Positions 17,094-25,493 of a stretch of DNA of 64,000 nt are shown here, one piece after another. This DNA is from a virus. The DNA lies in IMG/VR virus record IMGVR_UViG_3300035703_000020, positions 62,001 through 126,000 of that record; one strand, 5' to 3'. Made by a program: the position numbers and the translations under genes. Position 1 is the stretch's first letter; every line of letters begins with the position of its first letter. The notes beneath the pieces were generated by a model, which saw nothing but the letters and a program-made list of their open reading frames with translations, was not told the origin of the DNA and did no database searches.

Positions 17094-18137
17094 ATGGCCG
17101 CTCCGCAACTCTCAGAAGCTATCGTCAGGGACCAGACCAAGGTGCGTCTGGTGTTCGACCAGGCGCTTGACAGCACCGTAGCCGTGCCGGCGACGTGCTT
17201 CCAGATCAACTACGGCAAGACCCCGATCGCCGACCGGAGGTACGTCGACACCAACGAGCTCGAGCTCGTGCTCTCGCGCAATCTCACGCCGGGCGACAAG
17301 GTCTTCCTCAACTACACGCCGCCCGACGACGTCAACCTCGCGCTCAGGGCACCGGTGAAGCAGGGCGCCAGCGTGGCCACCATCAGGCGCAACGTCGTCA
17401 GGGCCCTGTTCAAGTTCCCCTGCCGCAACTTCCTCAAGATCAACGAGAAGTCCGCCGGGTGGGACGCCGACTCGAACCTCGGGGCATACGCCGACGGCAA
17501 GCCATACTCCAGGCGCGACCGCCCGGCCAACCCGCGCTCGGCAGGCGTGGACGACTTTGTCCTGGCCTTCGGCCTGAAGGAGGCGATCCAGATCACCAAC
17601 ATCGACGACGCCGACGCGACCCAGCCGAACGAGGTGCGGCTGATGATGGCGATCCAGGACGCGAACGCGCTGATCGACTCCTACATCAACCAGTCGACGA
17701 AGGCCGGCAAGCTGCTCGTCAGCTCCAACCGCCGTCGGACGTCGCTGATCATCGCCAGGTACTACCTGGACTCCGTGCGCCGCCGCGAGGACGTCCTCAA
17801 GGACTACGAGCGCTGCATCAAGGAGCTCGAGGCCGCGACCACCTACAATATGGCGGTCAGGCCCGACGCCGAGATGGCGATCAACTCCAAGGCCGGGCTC
17901 CTGCGCTCCTGGCGCATCCCCCAGTACTACAACGGCGTCAGCGGCAAGGGCCTGAGTGGCTGGTGGACCGACTCCGCCGCCGACATGACGCGCGACTGGC
18001 GCTACAACCGGATCAACGCGGAGGTCAACAACCGCGAGAACAACTGGCGCGCCGAGCCAACGAACGAGGGCCGCACGCCGGAGCAGCCCGCGGACGACTC
18101 CGCGACGATCGTGTCCGGCAACTCACAGACATCCTGA
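17094..18137 (+). CDS. Swm-type beta domain fused to gp36-like (DUF1320) connector
   Basis: 347 residues with two parts. Residues ~1-90 (V-R-L-V-F-D-Q-A-L-D-S-T, then Y-V-D-T-N-E-L-E-L-V-L-S and G-D-K-V-F-L-N-Y-T-P-P) look like the SwmB-type repeat, an Ig-like beta sandwich first named in a Synechococcus motility protein. Residues ~175-260 (A-I-Q-D-A-N-A-L-I-D-S-Y, I-I-A-R-Y-Y-L-D-S-V, Y-E-R-C-I-K-E-L-E-A) match the helical DUF1320 / Mu gp36 family of head-tail completion proteins. The tail is disordered and Asn/Glu-rich. A connector carrying an extra outward-facing sandwich is the simplest reading. Confidence 0.6.
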   Translation: MAAPQLSEAIVRDQTKVRLVFDQALDSTVAVPATCFQINYGKTPIADRRYVDTNELELVLSRNLTPGDKVFLNYTPPDDVNLALRAPVKQGASVATIRRNVVRALFKFPCRNFLKINEKSAGWDADSNLGAYADGKPYSRRDRPANPRSAGVDDFVLAFGLKEAIQITNIDDADATQPNEVRLMMAIQDANALIDSYINQSTKAGKLLVSSNRRRTSLIIARYYLDSVRRREDVLKDYERCIKELEAATTYNMAVRPDAEMAINSKAGLLRSWRIPQYYNGVSGKGLSGWWTDSAADMTRDWRYNRINAEVNNRENNWRAEPTNEGRTPEQPADDSATIVSGNSQTS

Positions 18138-18143
18138 CGCAAG

Positions 18144-18560
18144 ATGGCCCTCAACTTCCCGTCCAGCCCGGTCAACGGGCAGATCTACACCGTCGGCGAC
18201 CAGTCGTGGCAGTACAGCGCCGCGACGACCAGCTGGAACGTCGTATCGCAGGCCGAGGCCCTAGGCCCGGTCTACATCGGCTCCCTCCCGCCCACGTCGC
18301 CCGTCGAGGGCGGCCTGTGGTGGAATTCCAACAGCGGCCAGCTGTACATCCGGTACGTCGACGACGACGGCGGCCAGTGGGTCAGCGCGACCGTCAACCC
18401 GCCGGTCACCAACCTGGACTCAGACGCGGTGGTCGACGCGCTGGTGGGGGAGCTCACGCAGTACGCTGATCAGGCGGCGGCGGTCGCCGGCGGCGTGCCG
18501 CTCGGCGGCCTGTACCGCGTCGCCGGGTCCGGCGTCGGCTGCATCCGAGTCGTTGTCTGA
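18144..18560 (+). CDS. Small tail-fibre protein
   Basis: 138 residues. The N-terminus (A-L-N-F-P-S-S-P-V-N-G-Q-I-Y-T-V-G-D-Q-S-W-Q-Y) is the fibre box that recurs at 46917. The middle (P-V-E-G-G-L-W-W-N-S-N-S-G-Q-L-Y-I-R-Y) is a short beta repeat also present in other fibre genes here. The end (A-A-A-V-A-G-G-V-P-L-G-G-L-Y-R-V-A-G-S-G-V-G) is a fibre C-terminal cap seen in many marine phages. It opens the first fibre cluster. Confidence 0.7.
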   Translation: MALNFPSSPVNGQIYTVGDQSWQYSAATTSWNVVSQAEALGPVYIGSLPPTSPVEGGLWWNSNSGQLYIRYVDDDGGQWVSATVNPPVTNLDSDAVVDALVGELTQYADQAAAVAGGVPLGGLYRVAGSGVGCIRVVV

Positions 18561-18564
18561 TCCT

Positions 18565-18570
18565 GGAGGT
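18565..18570 (+). promoter_or_regulatory. Strong ribosome binding site
   Basis: GGAGGT sits 5 bases before ATG 18576 and fixes the start of that fibre gene. Confidence 0.55.
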
Positions 18571-18575
18571 AGGGG

Positions 18576-19250
18576 ATGACCCTCGCGGCTGTTCAAAATC
18601 TTCGCTCCTTCACGCAGGACGAGCACCCCACGGACCTGGAGCCGGGCCAGATCGCCTTCAATCTGGCTCAGGGCAACATCAACCTCAGCGAGGGCGACGC
18701 CAACATCTACATGTACGTCGGCAACCAGTCCGACATCAGGATGGACGAGGACGGCACGGTCCTCGTCGGCGGCGGCACCGCGGGCAAGGGCTGGATCAGG
18801 TACAGTCTCCGCGGGACTAGGGTCACGGGCGACTCCATCTACGGCGATCTGGACATCATCGGCGCTAGCGTAAAAATACGGAAGAGCGGCCCCGACTACG
18901 CCGAGCTCGTCATCCCAAAAGTAGCCGACACACCGTCCTCGAGCTCCGAGGTCGGGTCGATCCGTTGGAATTCCAACTTCGGAAAGCTACAAGCGTGGGA
19001 CGGCGCCAAGTGGGACAACACCTCGAAGGTGTTCGTGGACACCGTAGCGCCGGCAAACCCCTCGAACGGCGACCTGTGGCTCAGCCCGTCGCCGATAGCC
19101 ACCCTCTACGTCTACGTCGTCCCGACATCGGGCCCCGCGGCGTGGGTGGTTACGTCCAGCGCGGCGTCGGTCACTGCCCTGCAGCCCGGCAACGGCGTGA
19201 CGGCCAACGCCTCCAACGAGATTGACATCATCGACCAAGGACCCTTCTAA
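18576..19250 (+). CDS. Tail-fibre protein
   Basis: 224 residues. The N-terminal box (V-Q-N-L-R-S-F-T ... L-E-P-G-Q-I-A-F-N-L-A-Q) is a divergent form of the one at 19256 and 45241 that probably mounts fibres on the baseplate or on each other. Residues ~125-160 hold the S-I-R-W-N-S-N-F-G-K-L-Q-A-W-D-G-A-K-W repeat. The end (D-I-I-D-Q-G-P-F) shares the D-x-G-x-F terminal signature with several proteins of this block. Confidence 0.68.
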   Translation: MTLAAVQNLRSFTQDEHPTDLEPGQIAFNLAQGNINLSEGDANIYMYVGNQSDIRMDEDGTVLVGGGTAGKGWIRYSLRGTRVTGDSIYGDLDIIGASVKIRKSGPDYAELVIPKVADTPSSSSEVGSIRWNSNFGKLQAWDGAKWDNTSKVFVDTVAPANPSNGDLWLSPSPIATLYVYVVPTSGPAAWVVTSSAASVTALQPGNGVTANASNEIDIIDQGPF

Positions 19251-19255
19251 AAGCC

Positions 19256-21430
19256 ATGGCAGTTAAGATTCAACATCTACGCTCCGACGTAGCAAGCAAG
19301 AGGCCTACAGGCGCGGGTCTGTTGGCCGGTGAGATCGCGCTCAACATCGACAGCGGTACCCCGGGTGCCTTCTTCAAGGACGAGCTCGGTGGTATCATTA
19401 AAGTCGGCCCCGCTGAGGTGGGCAGCTCCGCCCCCAACGCCTCTCCGGCGTCTGGCGGGTCGAGCGGCAATACCACCGGTGAGTTTTGGTACGACACGTC
19501 TAACACCGGGGGCAACAGCCAGGCGGCGCTGAAGGTCTACAACGGCTCGGCCTTCGCCTACATCGGCAAGGTGACCATCGGCAGCACGAACATCGAGCTC
19601 GGCGCCGCCGCGACCACGACGATCACCGGTTTGACGTCGCTGACCTCAGCCACGCTCGACGCGACAACCAGCGTCGATCTGGAGAACCAGGCGGACCTGC
19701 GATTCTTCGAGGCCACGGCCAACGGCTCGAACTACGTCGGCTTCCAGGCGCCATCGGCCATCACGACGAACGTCCTGTGGACGCTCCCCGGCGCCGATGG
19801 TACGGCCAACCAGGTCCTGACCACGGACGGCGCGGGCGCCCTGAGCTGGACCGAGGCCCGCACCAATGACATCACGCAGGGCAACACCAGTGTCACCGTC
19901 ACCGACACTGGTGTCGACGGCACGGTGACCTTCGTGACCGAGGGCTCCACCCGCTGGACGATGAGCTCCGCGGGCCACCTCCTGCCAGGCGCCGACTCCA
20001 CCTACAACATCGGCGCGAGCGGCAACGAGGTCAGCAACATCTACGTCGACACGCTGAACGTCGGCGCGATCACCGCCAGCGGCACCCTGACGCTCAACGG
20101 CGACGTCGACCTGGGCAACGCGACCACCGACACCGTGACCTTCACGGCACGGGTCGACTCCAACATCCTGCCCTCCGCCGACAACACCTACACCCTCGGC
20201 ACCGCGGCCAACCGCTGGTCCGAGGTGCGCGCGACCACCCTCTACGGCACGGTCAACGAGGTCACCGTCGTCAAGTCGATCACCGGCGACAGCGGCACGG
20301 CGACCCCGACCGCCCAGACCTTCAAGATCTCCGGCGGCACCGGCCTGACGTCCACCGCCGGTAGTACCACGGTCACGATCGACCTGGACAACACCGCGGT
20401 CACGCCGGCCGCCTACGGCTCGGCCTCCCAGGTGGCGACCTTCACCGTCGACGCCCAGGGCAGACTGACCGCGGCCGCGAACACGTCGATCAGCATCACG
20501 GCGTCGCAGGTCTCCGACTTTAACACCGCCGTCCGGACGAACCGCCTCGACCAGATGGCGGCCCCAACCGCCGCGGTCTCGCTGAACAGCCAGAAGATCA
20601 CCAACCTGGCGACCCCGACCCTCGACACCGACGCCGCCAACAAGGGCTACGTCGACAGCGTGGCGCAGGGCATCGACGTCAAGGGCTCCTGCCGCGTGGC
20701 GACCACGGCCGCGCTGCCCACGGTCACCTACGCTAACGGCTCCTCCGGCGTCGGCGCCACCCTGACCGCCTCCGCGGTTGGCGTCCTGACGATCGACGGC
20801 GTGGCGACGGTCCTCGGCGACCGCATCCTGGTGAAGAACCAGGCGTCGCAGCTGCAGAACGGCATCTACACCGTGACGACGGCCGGCGCGGCGGGCACGG
20901 CGTTCGTGCTGACCCGCTCGACCGACATGGACCTGGCGGCCGAGTTCCCCTCGGCGTTCACGTTCATCGAGGAGGGCACCACCAACGCCGACAGCGGCTG
21001 GGTGTGCACCACCAACGCCCCGGTGACGGTCGGCACGTCGAACATCACGTTCGACCAGTTCTCCGGCGCCGGCCAGATCACTGCCGGGAACGGCCTCTCG
21101 AAGACCGGCAACACGCTGGACGTCAATGTCGACTCCCGCGCGTCCGGCACCAAGACGACCGCGATCGTGTCCGACGAGGTCCGGATCGACTCGGCGTGGA
21201 CCGGCCAGACGTCCCTGACGACTCTCGGCACGATCACGACGGGCACCTGGAACGGCACCATTATCGGCCGGGCCTACGGCGGCACCGGCGTGGACAACAC
21301 CTCCATCGCCCAGAACTACGCCTACCTTGGCCCCAACACCGGCGGTGCTGGCACGCCGACCTGGCGCGAGATCCTGACCAGCGACATCGCCCCGGTCACA
21401 GGCGGCAGCTTCGACGCCGGCACCTACTGA
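19256..21430 (+). CDS. Large tail-fibre protein
   Basis: 724 residues, Thr/Ser/Ala/Gly-rich and almost lacking Cys. It carries the fibre N-box (I-Q-H-L-R-S ... K-R-P-T-G ... L-L-A-G-E-I-A-L-N-I-D-S-G-T-P-G-A-F-F), the L-R-F-F-E-A-T-A-N-G-S-N-Y-V-G-F-Q-A-P module (~150-200), repeated L-P-S-A-D-N-T-Y-T-L-G-T-A-A-N-R-W strands, the K-I-T-N-L ... A-N-K-G-Y-V-D linker (~440-465) and a Y-G-G-T-G-V-D-N-T-S element. This architecture is a trimeric receptor-binding fibre. The protein ends G-S-F-D-A-G-T-Y. A terminator follows. Confidence 0.75.
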   Translation: MAVKIQHLRSDVASKRPTGAGLLAGEIALNIDSGTPGAFFKDELGGIIKVGPAEVGSSAPNASPASGGSSGNTTGEFWYDTSNTGGNSQAALKVYNGSAFAYIGKVTIGSTNIELGAAATTTITGLTSLTSATLDATTSVDLENQADLRFFEATANGSNYVGFQAPSAITTNVLWTLPGADGTANQVLTTDGAGALSWTEARTNDITQGNTSVTVTDTGVDGTVTFVTEGSTRWTMSSAGHLLPGADSTYNIGASGNEVSNIYVDTLNVGAITASGTLTLNGDVDLGNATTDTVTFTARVDSNILPSADNTYTLGTAANRWSEVRATTLYGTVNEVTVVKSITGDSGTATPTAQTFKISGGTGLTSTAGSTTVTIDLDNTAVTPAAYGSASQVATFTVDAQGRLTAAANTSISITASQVSDFNTAVRTNRLDQMAAPTAAVSLNSQKITNLATPTLDTDAANKGYVDSVAQGIDVKGSCRVATTAALPTVTYANGSSGVGATLTASAVGVLTIDGVATVLGDRILVKNQASQLQNGIYTVTTAGAAGTAFVLTRSTDMDLAAEFPSAFTFIEEGTTNADSGWVCTTNAPVTVGTSNITFDQFSGAGQITAGNGLSKTGNTLDVNVDSRASGTKTTAIVSDEVRIDSAWTGQTSLTTLGTITTGTWNGTIIGRAYGGTGVDNTSIAQNYAYLGPNTGGAGTPTWREILTSDIAPVTGGSFDAGTY

Positions 21431-21450
21431 TAGGCGCCCGCTCACAATCT

Positions 21451-21457
21451 GGGTAAG
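21451..21457 (+). promoter_or_regulatory. Recurrent GGGTAAG intergenic element
   Basis: Intergenic copy 55 bases before ATG 21513. It lies before the terminator at 21464, which weakens a simple promoter reading for this copy. Confidence 0.25.
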
Positions 21458-21463
21458 TCACGG

Positions 21464-21487
21464 GGGAGCTACATAGCTCCCTCTTTT
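21464..21487 (+). terminator. Rho-independent terminator inside the fibre cluster
   Basis: GGGAGCT (21464-21470), loop ACAT, AGCTCCC (21475-21481), then TCTTTT. A clear stem with a T-rich tail, dividing the fibre cluster into two transcription units. Confidence 0.85.
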
Positions 21488-21512
21488 CGTAAGCCCCTAC
21501 ATAGGGCCGAGC

Positions 21513-22523
21513 ATGGCAATCAATTTCCTGCTGAAGCGGTCAGCGGTCGCGAGCAAGCGCCCGACGCCCGCGCAGCTAGACATAGGCGAGCTCTCGCTGA
21601 ACTACGACCAGGGGACGCCAGGCCTCTTCTTCGAGGACGACGCGGGCGCGGTCCGGAAGATCGGCCCGACGGAGGTCGGCGGCACCGCCCCCAACGTGTC
21701 CCCTGCCGGCCAGTCCGGCAACAGCATCGGCGAGATGTGGCTCGACACGTCCGTCACGATCCCGCTGCTCAAGACGTGGGACGGGTCCGCGTGGAAGGTC
21801 CCGGGCGCGACCACGATCGGATCGACCTCCATCTCCGTCGGCTCGACGTCCACGACGCTCGCGGGCCTGACGTCGGTGACCTCGGCCGACATCAACGCGA
21901 CGACGTCCGTCGACCTCGAGAACCGGGCCGACCTCCGCTTCTTCGAGGCCACGGCCAACGGCGCCAACTACGTGGGCTTCCAGGCGCCGGCGGCGATCGG
22001 GTCGGACGTCCTGTGGACGCTTCCCTCGGCCGACGGGACTACGGGCCAGGTCCTCAGAACCGACGGGGCCGGCGTGCTGAGCTGGGTCAGCCCCGGGGCG
22101 GCGTCGGCCGGCGGCTCGAACACGCAGATTCAATACAACAGCACGGGCACGCTCGCGGGCTCAGCCAACTTCACTTTCGACGGGTCCAATGTCCAGATCG
22201 GGGCCCAAGGCGACCTGAGACTGGCGGACTCCGACTCGTCCCACTACGTGGCCCTGCAGGCGCCGGCGACGGTCGCGGCGAGCATCACCTTCACCCTGCC
22301 GTCCGCCGACGGAACGAGCGGGCAGGTCCTGACGACGAACGGGAGCGGCGCGCTCTCCTTCCAGTCGATCAACCAGAACTACCTTCAGAGCACGAAGGTG
22401 GTGTCGTCCAACACGACCGTGCCCACTGCCGGTTACAACCAGGCGGCGCTCTACGATTTGGAGATCGCCTCCGGGGTCACATTCGAGGTCTCCGCCGGGG
22501 AGACATTCGCGATCATCGACTAA
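21513..22523 (+). CDS. Tail-fibre protein
   Basis: 336 residues. It is built from the same blocks as 19256: N-box (L-L-K-R-S-A-V-A-S-K-R-P-T-P ... D-Q-G-T-P-G-L-F-F), two copies of the N-Y-V-G-F-Q-A-P / L-W-T-L-P-S-A-D-G-T module (about residues 130-190 and 230-280), a G-G-S-N-T-Q-I-Q-Y-N-S-T-G-T-L-A-G-S-A-N linker and a beta C-terminus (G-V-T-F-E-V-S-A-G-E-T-F-A-I-I-D) of the receptor-tip type. It is the first gene after the terminator at 21464. Confidence 0.72.
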   Translation: MAINFLLKRSAVASKRPTPAQLDIGELSLNYDQGTPGLFFEDDAGAVRKIGPTEVGGTAPNVSPAGQSGNSIGEMWLDTSVTIPLLKTWDGSAWKVPGATTIGSTSISVGSTSTTLAGLTSVTSADINATTSVDLENRADLRFFEATANGANYVGFQAPAAIGSDVLWTLPSADGTTGQVLRTDGAGVLSWVSPGAASAGGSNTQIQYNSTGTLAGSANFTFDGSNVQIGAQGDLRLADSDSSHYVALQAPATVAASITFTLPSADGTSGQVLTTNGSGALSFQSINQNYLQSTKVVSSNTTVPTAGYNQAALYDLEIASGVTFEVSAGETFAIID

Positions 22524-22529
22524 TTAACC

Positions 22530-22922
22530 ATGCCATACGGAACACTCAAGGCGGACACGATCGAGAGCACCGCCGGCCTAACGCTCACCCAGAGCGGCAC
22601 GAACAAGGTGCTGACCCTGGGAGGCAACCTCACGACCTCCGGCGCCTTCGCGACGACGCTCACCGTCACCGGCACGACCAACGTGACCCTGCCGACGAGC
22701 GGCACGCTGCTGTCGGACACTTCGATCATCACCGGGGCGCAGGGCGGCACCGGCGTCAACAACTCAGGTAAAACCATCACACTGGACGGCAATCTGACAA
22801 CGTCCGGCGCCTTCGCGTGCACTCTCACGCTGACTGGCTCTACCAACGTGACACTCCCGACCAGCGGCACCCTCGGCACGAAGGGCCTCACGGCGGCCTT
22901 CGGCATCATCTTCGGCTTCTGA
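22530..22922 (+). CDS. Short fibre protein with T-N-V-T-L-P-T-S-G-T-L repeats
   Basis: 130 residues. Two near-identical units of L-T-T-S-G-A-F-x-x-T-L-T-x-T-G-x-T-N-V-T-L-P-T-S-G-T-L lie at about residues 35-65 and 87-115, separated by a G-G-T-G-V-N-N-S-G-K linker. The same repeat appears in the 638-residue fibre at 23577. The C-terminus (K-G-L-T-A-A-F-G-I-I-F-G-F) is hydrophobic, like that of the 47312 protein. It is probably a fibre tip or shaft segment. Confidence 0.65.
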   Translation: MPYGTLKADTIESTAGLTLTQSGTNKVLTLGGNLTTSGAFATTLTVTGTTNVTLPTSGTLLSDTSIITGAQGGTGVNNSGKTITLDGNLTTSGAFACTLTLTGSTNVTLPTSGTLGTKGLTAAFGIIFGF

Positions 22923-22933
22923 TCTGACGCGCT

Positions 22934-23572
22934 ATGCCAACACAGGTACAGTTCAGGCGGGGGACCACCGCCGAGAACCTGGCGTTCGCCGGGGCTCCCG
23001 GCGAGATCACCGTCGACACGAGCATCAACACCGTCCGCGTGCACAACGGGGCCACGGCCGGCGGGTTCGAGCTGGCCTCGTGCGTGGCGGCGCAGACACT
23101 CACCAACAAGGTGCTGCAGAGCCCGCTGATGCAGACCCCGTCCGTCACGGGCGACGGGATGAACTTCCAGGGGTCGACCAGCGGCGTCATGCGGTTGAAG
23201 GCGCAGGCGATCACCGCGACCGGCACCATCTTCCTCCCGAGCTCCGGCGGCACCCTGCTGACGACGGGCGGGATCGGGAGTATCACGGGCTCGATGATCG
23301 CGAACGACACGATCACGGACGCCAACATCAGCGTGTCGGCCGCCATCTCCAGCTCGAAGCTCAGCTTCGACGCGGACGTCCTGCCCGACGCCGACAACAC
23401 GATCAACCTCGGGTCCCCGTCGCTCCGCTTCGCCAACATCTACACCGGCGACCTGCACCTGCGCAACGACCGCGGCGACTGGACCGTGGTGGAGGAGGAG
23501 CACGCCCTGACGCTCCGGAACAACAAGACGGGCAAGCGATACGAGTTCGTCCTGAAGGAGATCGAAGACTGA
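22934..23572 (+). CDS. Tail-fibre protein with NERGDWT-type C-terminal cap
   Basis: 212 residues. The N-box (V-Q-F-R-R-G-T-T-A-E-N ... G-E-I-T-V-D-T-S-I-N-T-V-R-V-H-N-G) is the form common in many phage fibres. The last ~60 residues are the cap shared by four proteins of this window: L-P-D-A-D-N-T-I-N-L-G-S, then R-F-A-N-I-Y-T-G-D-L-H-L-R-N-D-R-G-D-W-T and E-E-E-H-A-L-T-L-R-N-N-K-T-G-K. The cap may be a trimerisation or chaperone-type end. The next fibre starts 4 bases on. Confidence 0.7.
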   Translation: MPTQVQFRRGTTAENLAFAGAPGEITVDTSINTVRVHNGATAGGFELASCVAAQTLTNKVLQSPLMQTPSVTGDGMNFQGSTSGVMRLKAQAITATGTIFLPSSGGTLLTTGGIGSITGSMIANDTITDANISVSAAISSSKLSFDADVLPDADNTINLGSPSLRFANIYTGDLHLRNDRGDWTVVEEEHALTLRNNKTGKRYEFVLKEIED

Positions 23573-23576
23573 CGCC

Positions 23577-25493
23577 ATGGCAAACCGCTTCCCGCTCACG
23601 CTAGACCCAATCGCGCAGCAGATCCGGGAGATCTCTGTAGGCGACAGCTTCGACCTCACGGGCAACACGGTCTCGTCCGACCTCATCCCGCTGATCCCCA
23701 ACACGTACAGCATAGGCGGCGTCGGGTTCCAGTGGCTCGACGTGCACGCCCAGAACATCTACGGCGCGCTGCAGACCGGGTCGCAGCCGTCGATCTTCGA
23801 GGTCGGCACGATCAGCGCCGGGCAGTGGCAGGCCAGCCCGGTCTCGACGCAGTACGGGGGCACCGGCGGGGCCCTGTCCCCGGTCGCCGGCGCGGTCCTG
23901 TACTCGCAGGCGGGCCAATTCAACGTGACGGCCGTCGGGGCCAGCGGGCAGGTGCTGAGATCCAACGGCGGCGCTGCCCCAAGCTGGACGAGCTCGCTCG
24001 ACCTGACCGACCTGAACATCTCATCGTCCCTGCACCTGCTTGACCAGAAGGCGATCCGGTTCTACGAGGGCGGCGGCGGGCCGAACTACGTCGAGATGCG
24101 GGCGCCCCTGACGATCGGCTCGGACTACGTGCTGACGCTCCCGGCCGACGACGGCAATCCCGGCGAGGTCATGGCGACCGACGGCTCCGGCAACCTGTCC
24201 TGGACGAGCCCGGTCGGCACCTTCATCTCGGCCGGCGACTCCGGCGTCTACGTGACGGACCCGGGCGTCGGCGGCCAGATCGCGTTCAAGACCGACAACC
24301 TCACCCGCTGGGAGCTCAACACTGCTGGGCACCTCATCCCGAGCACCGACAGCACCTACGACCTCGGCCTAAACGGCCAGCGCGTCGCGAACGTCTACGC
24401 AGACAGCTACCACGGCGAGATCGCGACCAACAACCAGCCGAACATCACCGGGCTCGGGACCGTCTCCAGCGGCACGTGGAGCGCGACGGTCATCGACCCG
24501 CTGTACGGCGGGACCGGCGTGTCCAACCCGTCCGGGCGCACGATCACGCTCGGTGGATCGATCACGACCGCCAACTCGTTCCAGACGTCGGGCAACTTCC
24601 CCATCACCCTGACGGCCACCGGCAACACGAGCATCACGCTGCCCACGAGCGGCACGCTGGTGTCGTCGTCGGTCACGACGCTCAGCAGCCTGACCACCGT
24701 CGGCAGCCTGCTCAGCCTGACGTGCCAGGGGACGACCAACCTGCAGGCCGGCGTGACCCTGGGCAGCAATGCCACCGACACGCTCACGATCAACAGCCGC
24801 CTGGCCTCGGACATCATCCCGAGCACGGACAACGCCAGGGACCTCGGCGGCGCCGGCTACCGCTTCGCGGAGGTTTGGGCTAGCCTGGCCTACCTCAACG
24901 AGGTCCGCCTCCCGACCGAGGGCCCGGTCAAGTTCTACGAGGCGGCGGTCAACGGCACCGACTATGTGGGCTTCCAGGCCCCGACGAGCATCACTGGGAC
25001 CGTCATCTGGAAGCTGCCGCCCGCGGACGGCGGCGCCAACCAGGTGCTGAAGACGGACGGCGCTGGCAACCTCTCCTGGGCAGCGGGCAGCGCGGTCGCG
25101 GCGGGCGGCTCCACCACGCAGGTCCAGTACAACTCGGGCGGATCGCTGACCGGCTCCGCGAACATGACGTTCGACGGGTCGACGCTGACCGTGCTTGGGC
25201 TGACTGTCAACAACGCCGCCAGCTTCAACGGTTCCACGACCACGTTCGGCAACGCCACGAGCGACGCCGTCGTCTTCAACGCGCGGGTCAACTCCGACCT
25301 CCTCCCCAGCACGGACAACACGCGCAACCTCGGCAGCGCGTCCAACCGCTGGGCGAACATCTACACCGGCGACCTCCACCTCAAGAACGAGAGGGGAGAC
25401 TGGACGATCATCGAGGAGGAGGACGCGCTGACCATCCGCAATAACAAGACGGGCAGGGTCTACGACATCATGATGACGCCGAGGGGGTCCTGA
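23577..25493 (+). CDS. Large tail-fibre protein with NERGDWT-type cap
   Basis: 638 residues. The N-terminus (N-R-F-P-L-T-L-D-P-I-A-Q-Q-I-R-E-I) differs from the usual box. Two N-Y-V-x-F/M-x-A-P ... L-P-A-D-D-G/P-P-A-D-G-G modules lie near residues 150-210 and 440-500, Y-G-G-T-G elements near 95 and 310, and the N-T-S-I-T-L-P-T-S-G-T-L repeat near 350. The shared cap ends the protein (A-N-I-Y-T-G-D-L-H-L-K-N-E-R-G-D-W-T-I-I). Its last codon overlaps the next ATG (TGATG). It is the largest fibre after 19256. Confidence 0.72.
   Translation: MANRFPLTLDPIAQQIREISVGDSFDLTGNTVSSDLIPLIPNTYSIGGVGFQWLDVHAQNIYGALQTGSQPSIFEVGTISAGQWQASPVSTQYGGTGGALSPVAGAVLYSQAGQFNVTAVGASGQVLRSNGGAAPSWTSSLDLTDLNISSSLHLLDQKAIRFYEGGGGPNYVEMRAPLTIGSDYVLTLPADDGNPGEVMATDGSGNLSWTSPVGTFISAGDSGVYVTDPGVGGQIAFKTDNLTRWELNTAGHLIPSTDSTYDLGLNGQRVANVYADSYHGEIATNNQPNITGLGTVSSGTWSATVIDPLYGGTGVSNPSGRTITLGGSITTANSFQTSGNFPITLTATGNTSITLPTSGTLVSSSVTTLSSLTTVGSLLSLTCQGTTNLQAGVTLGSNATDTLTINSRLASDIIPSTDNARDLGGAGYRFAEVWASLAYLNEVRLPTEGPVKFYEAAVNGTDYVGFQAPTSITGTVIWKLPPADGGANQVLKTDGAGNLSWAAGSAVAAGGSTTQVQYNSGGSLTGSANMTFDGSTLTVLGLTVNNAASFNGSTTTFGNATSDAVVFNARVNSDLLPSTDNTRNLGSASNRWANIYTGDLHLKNERGDWTIIEEEDALTIRNNKTGRVYDIMMTPRGS

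Noticed and set aside
19646-21445. Minus-strand open frame of 599 codons
   Set aside because: It is the antisense of the 724-residue fibre gene, Arg/Gly/Val-rich with no recognisable domain; high G+C creates such long shadow frames.
18144-25493. Possible diversity-generating retroelement in the fibre genes
   Set aside because: No reverse transcriptase gene, template repeat or Avd-like gene was seen; fibre modules vary over whole blocks, not at adenines.
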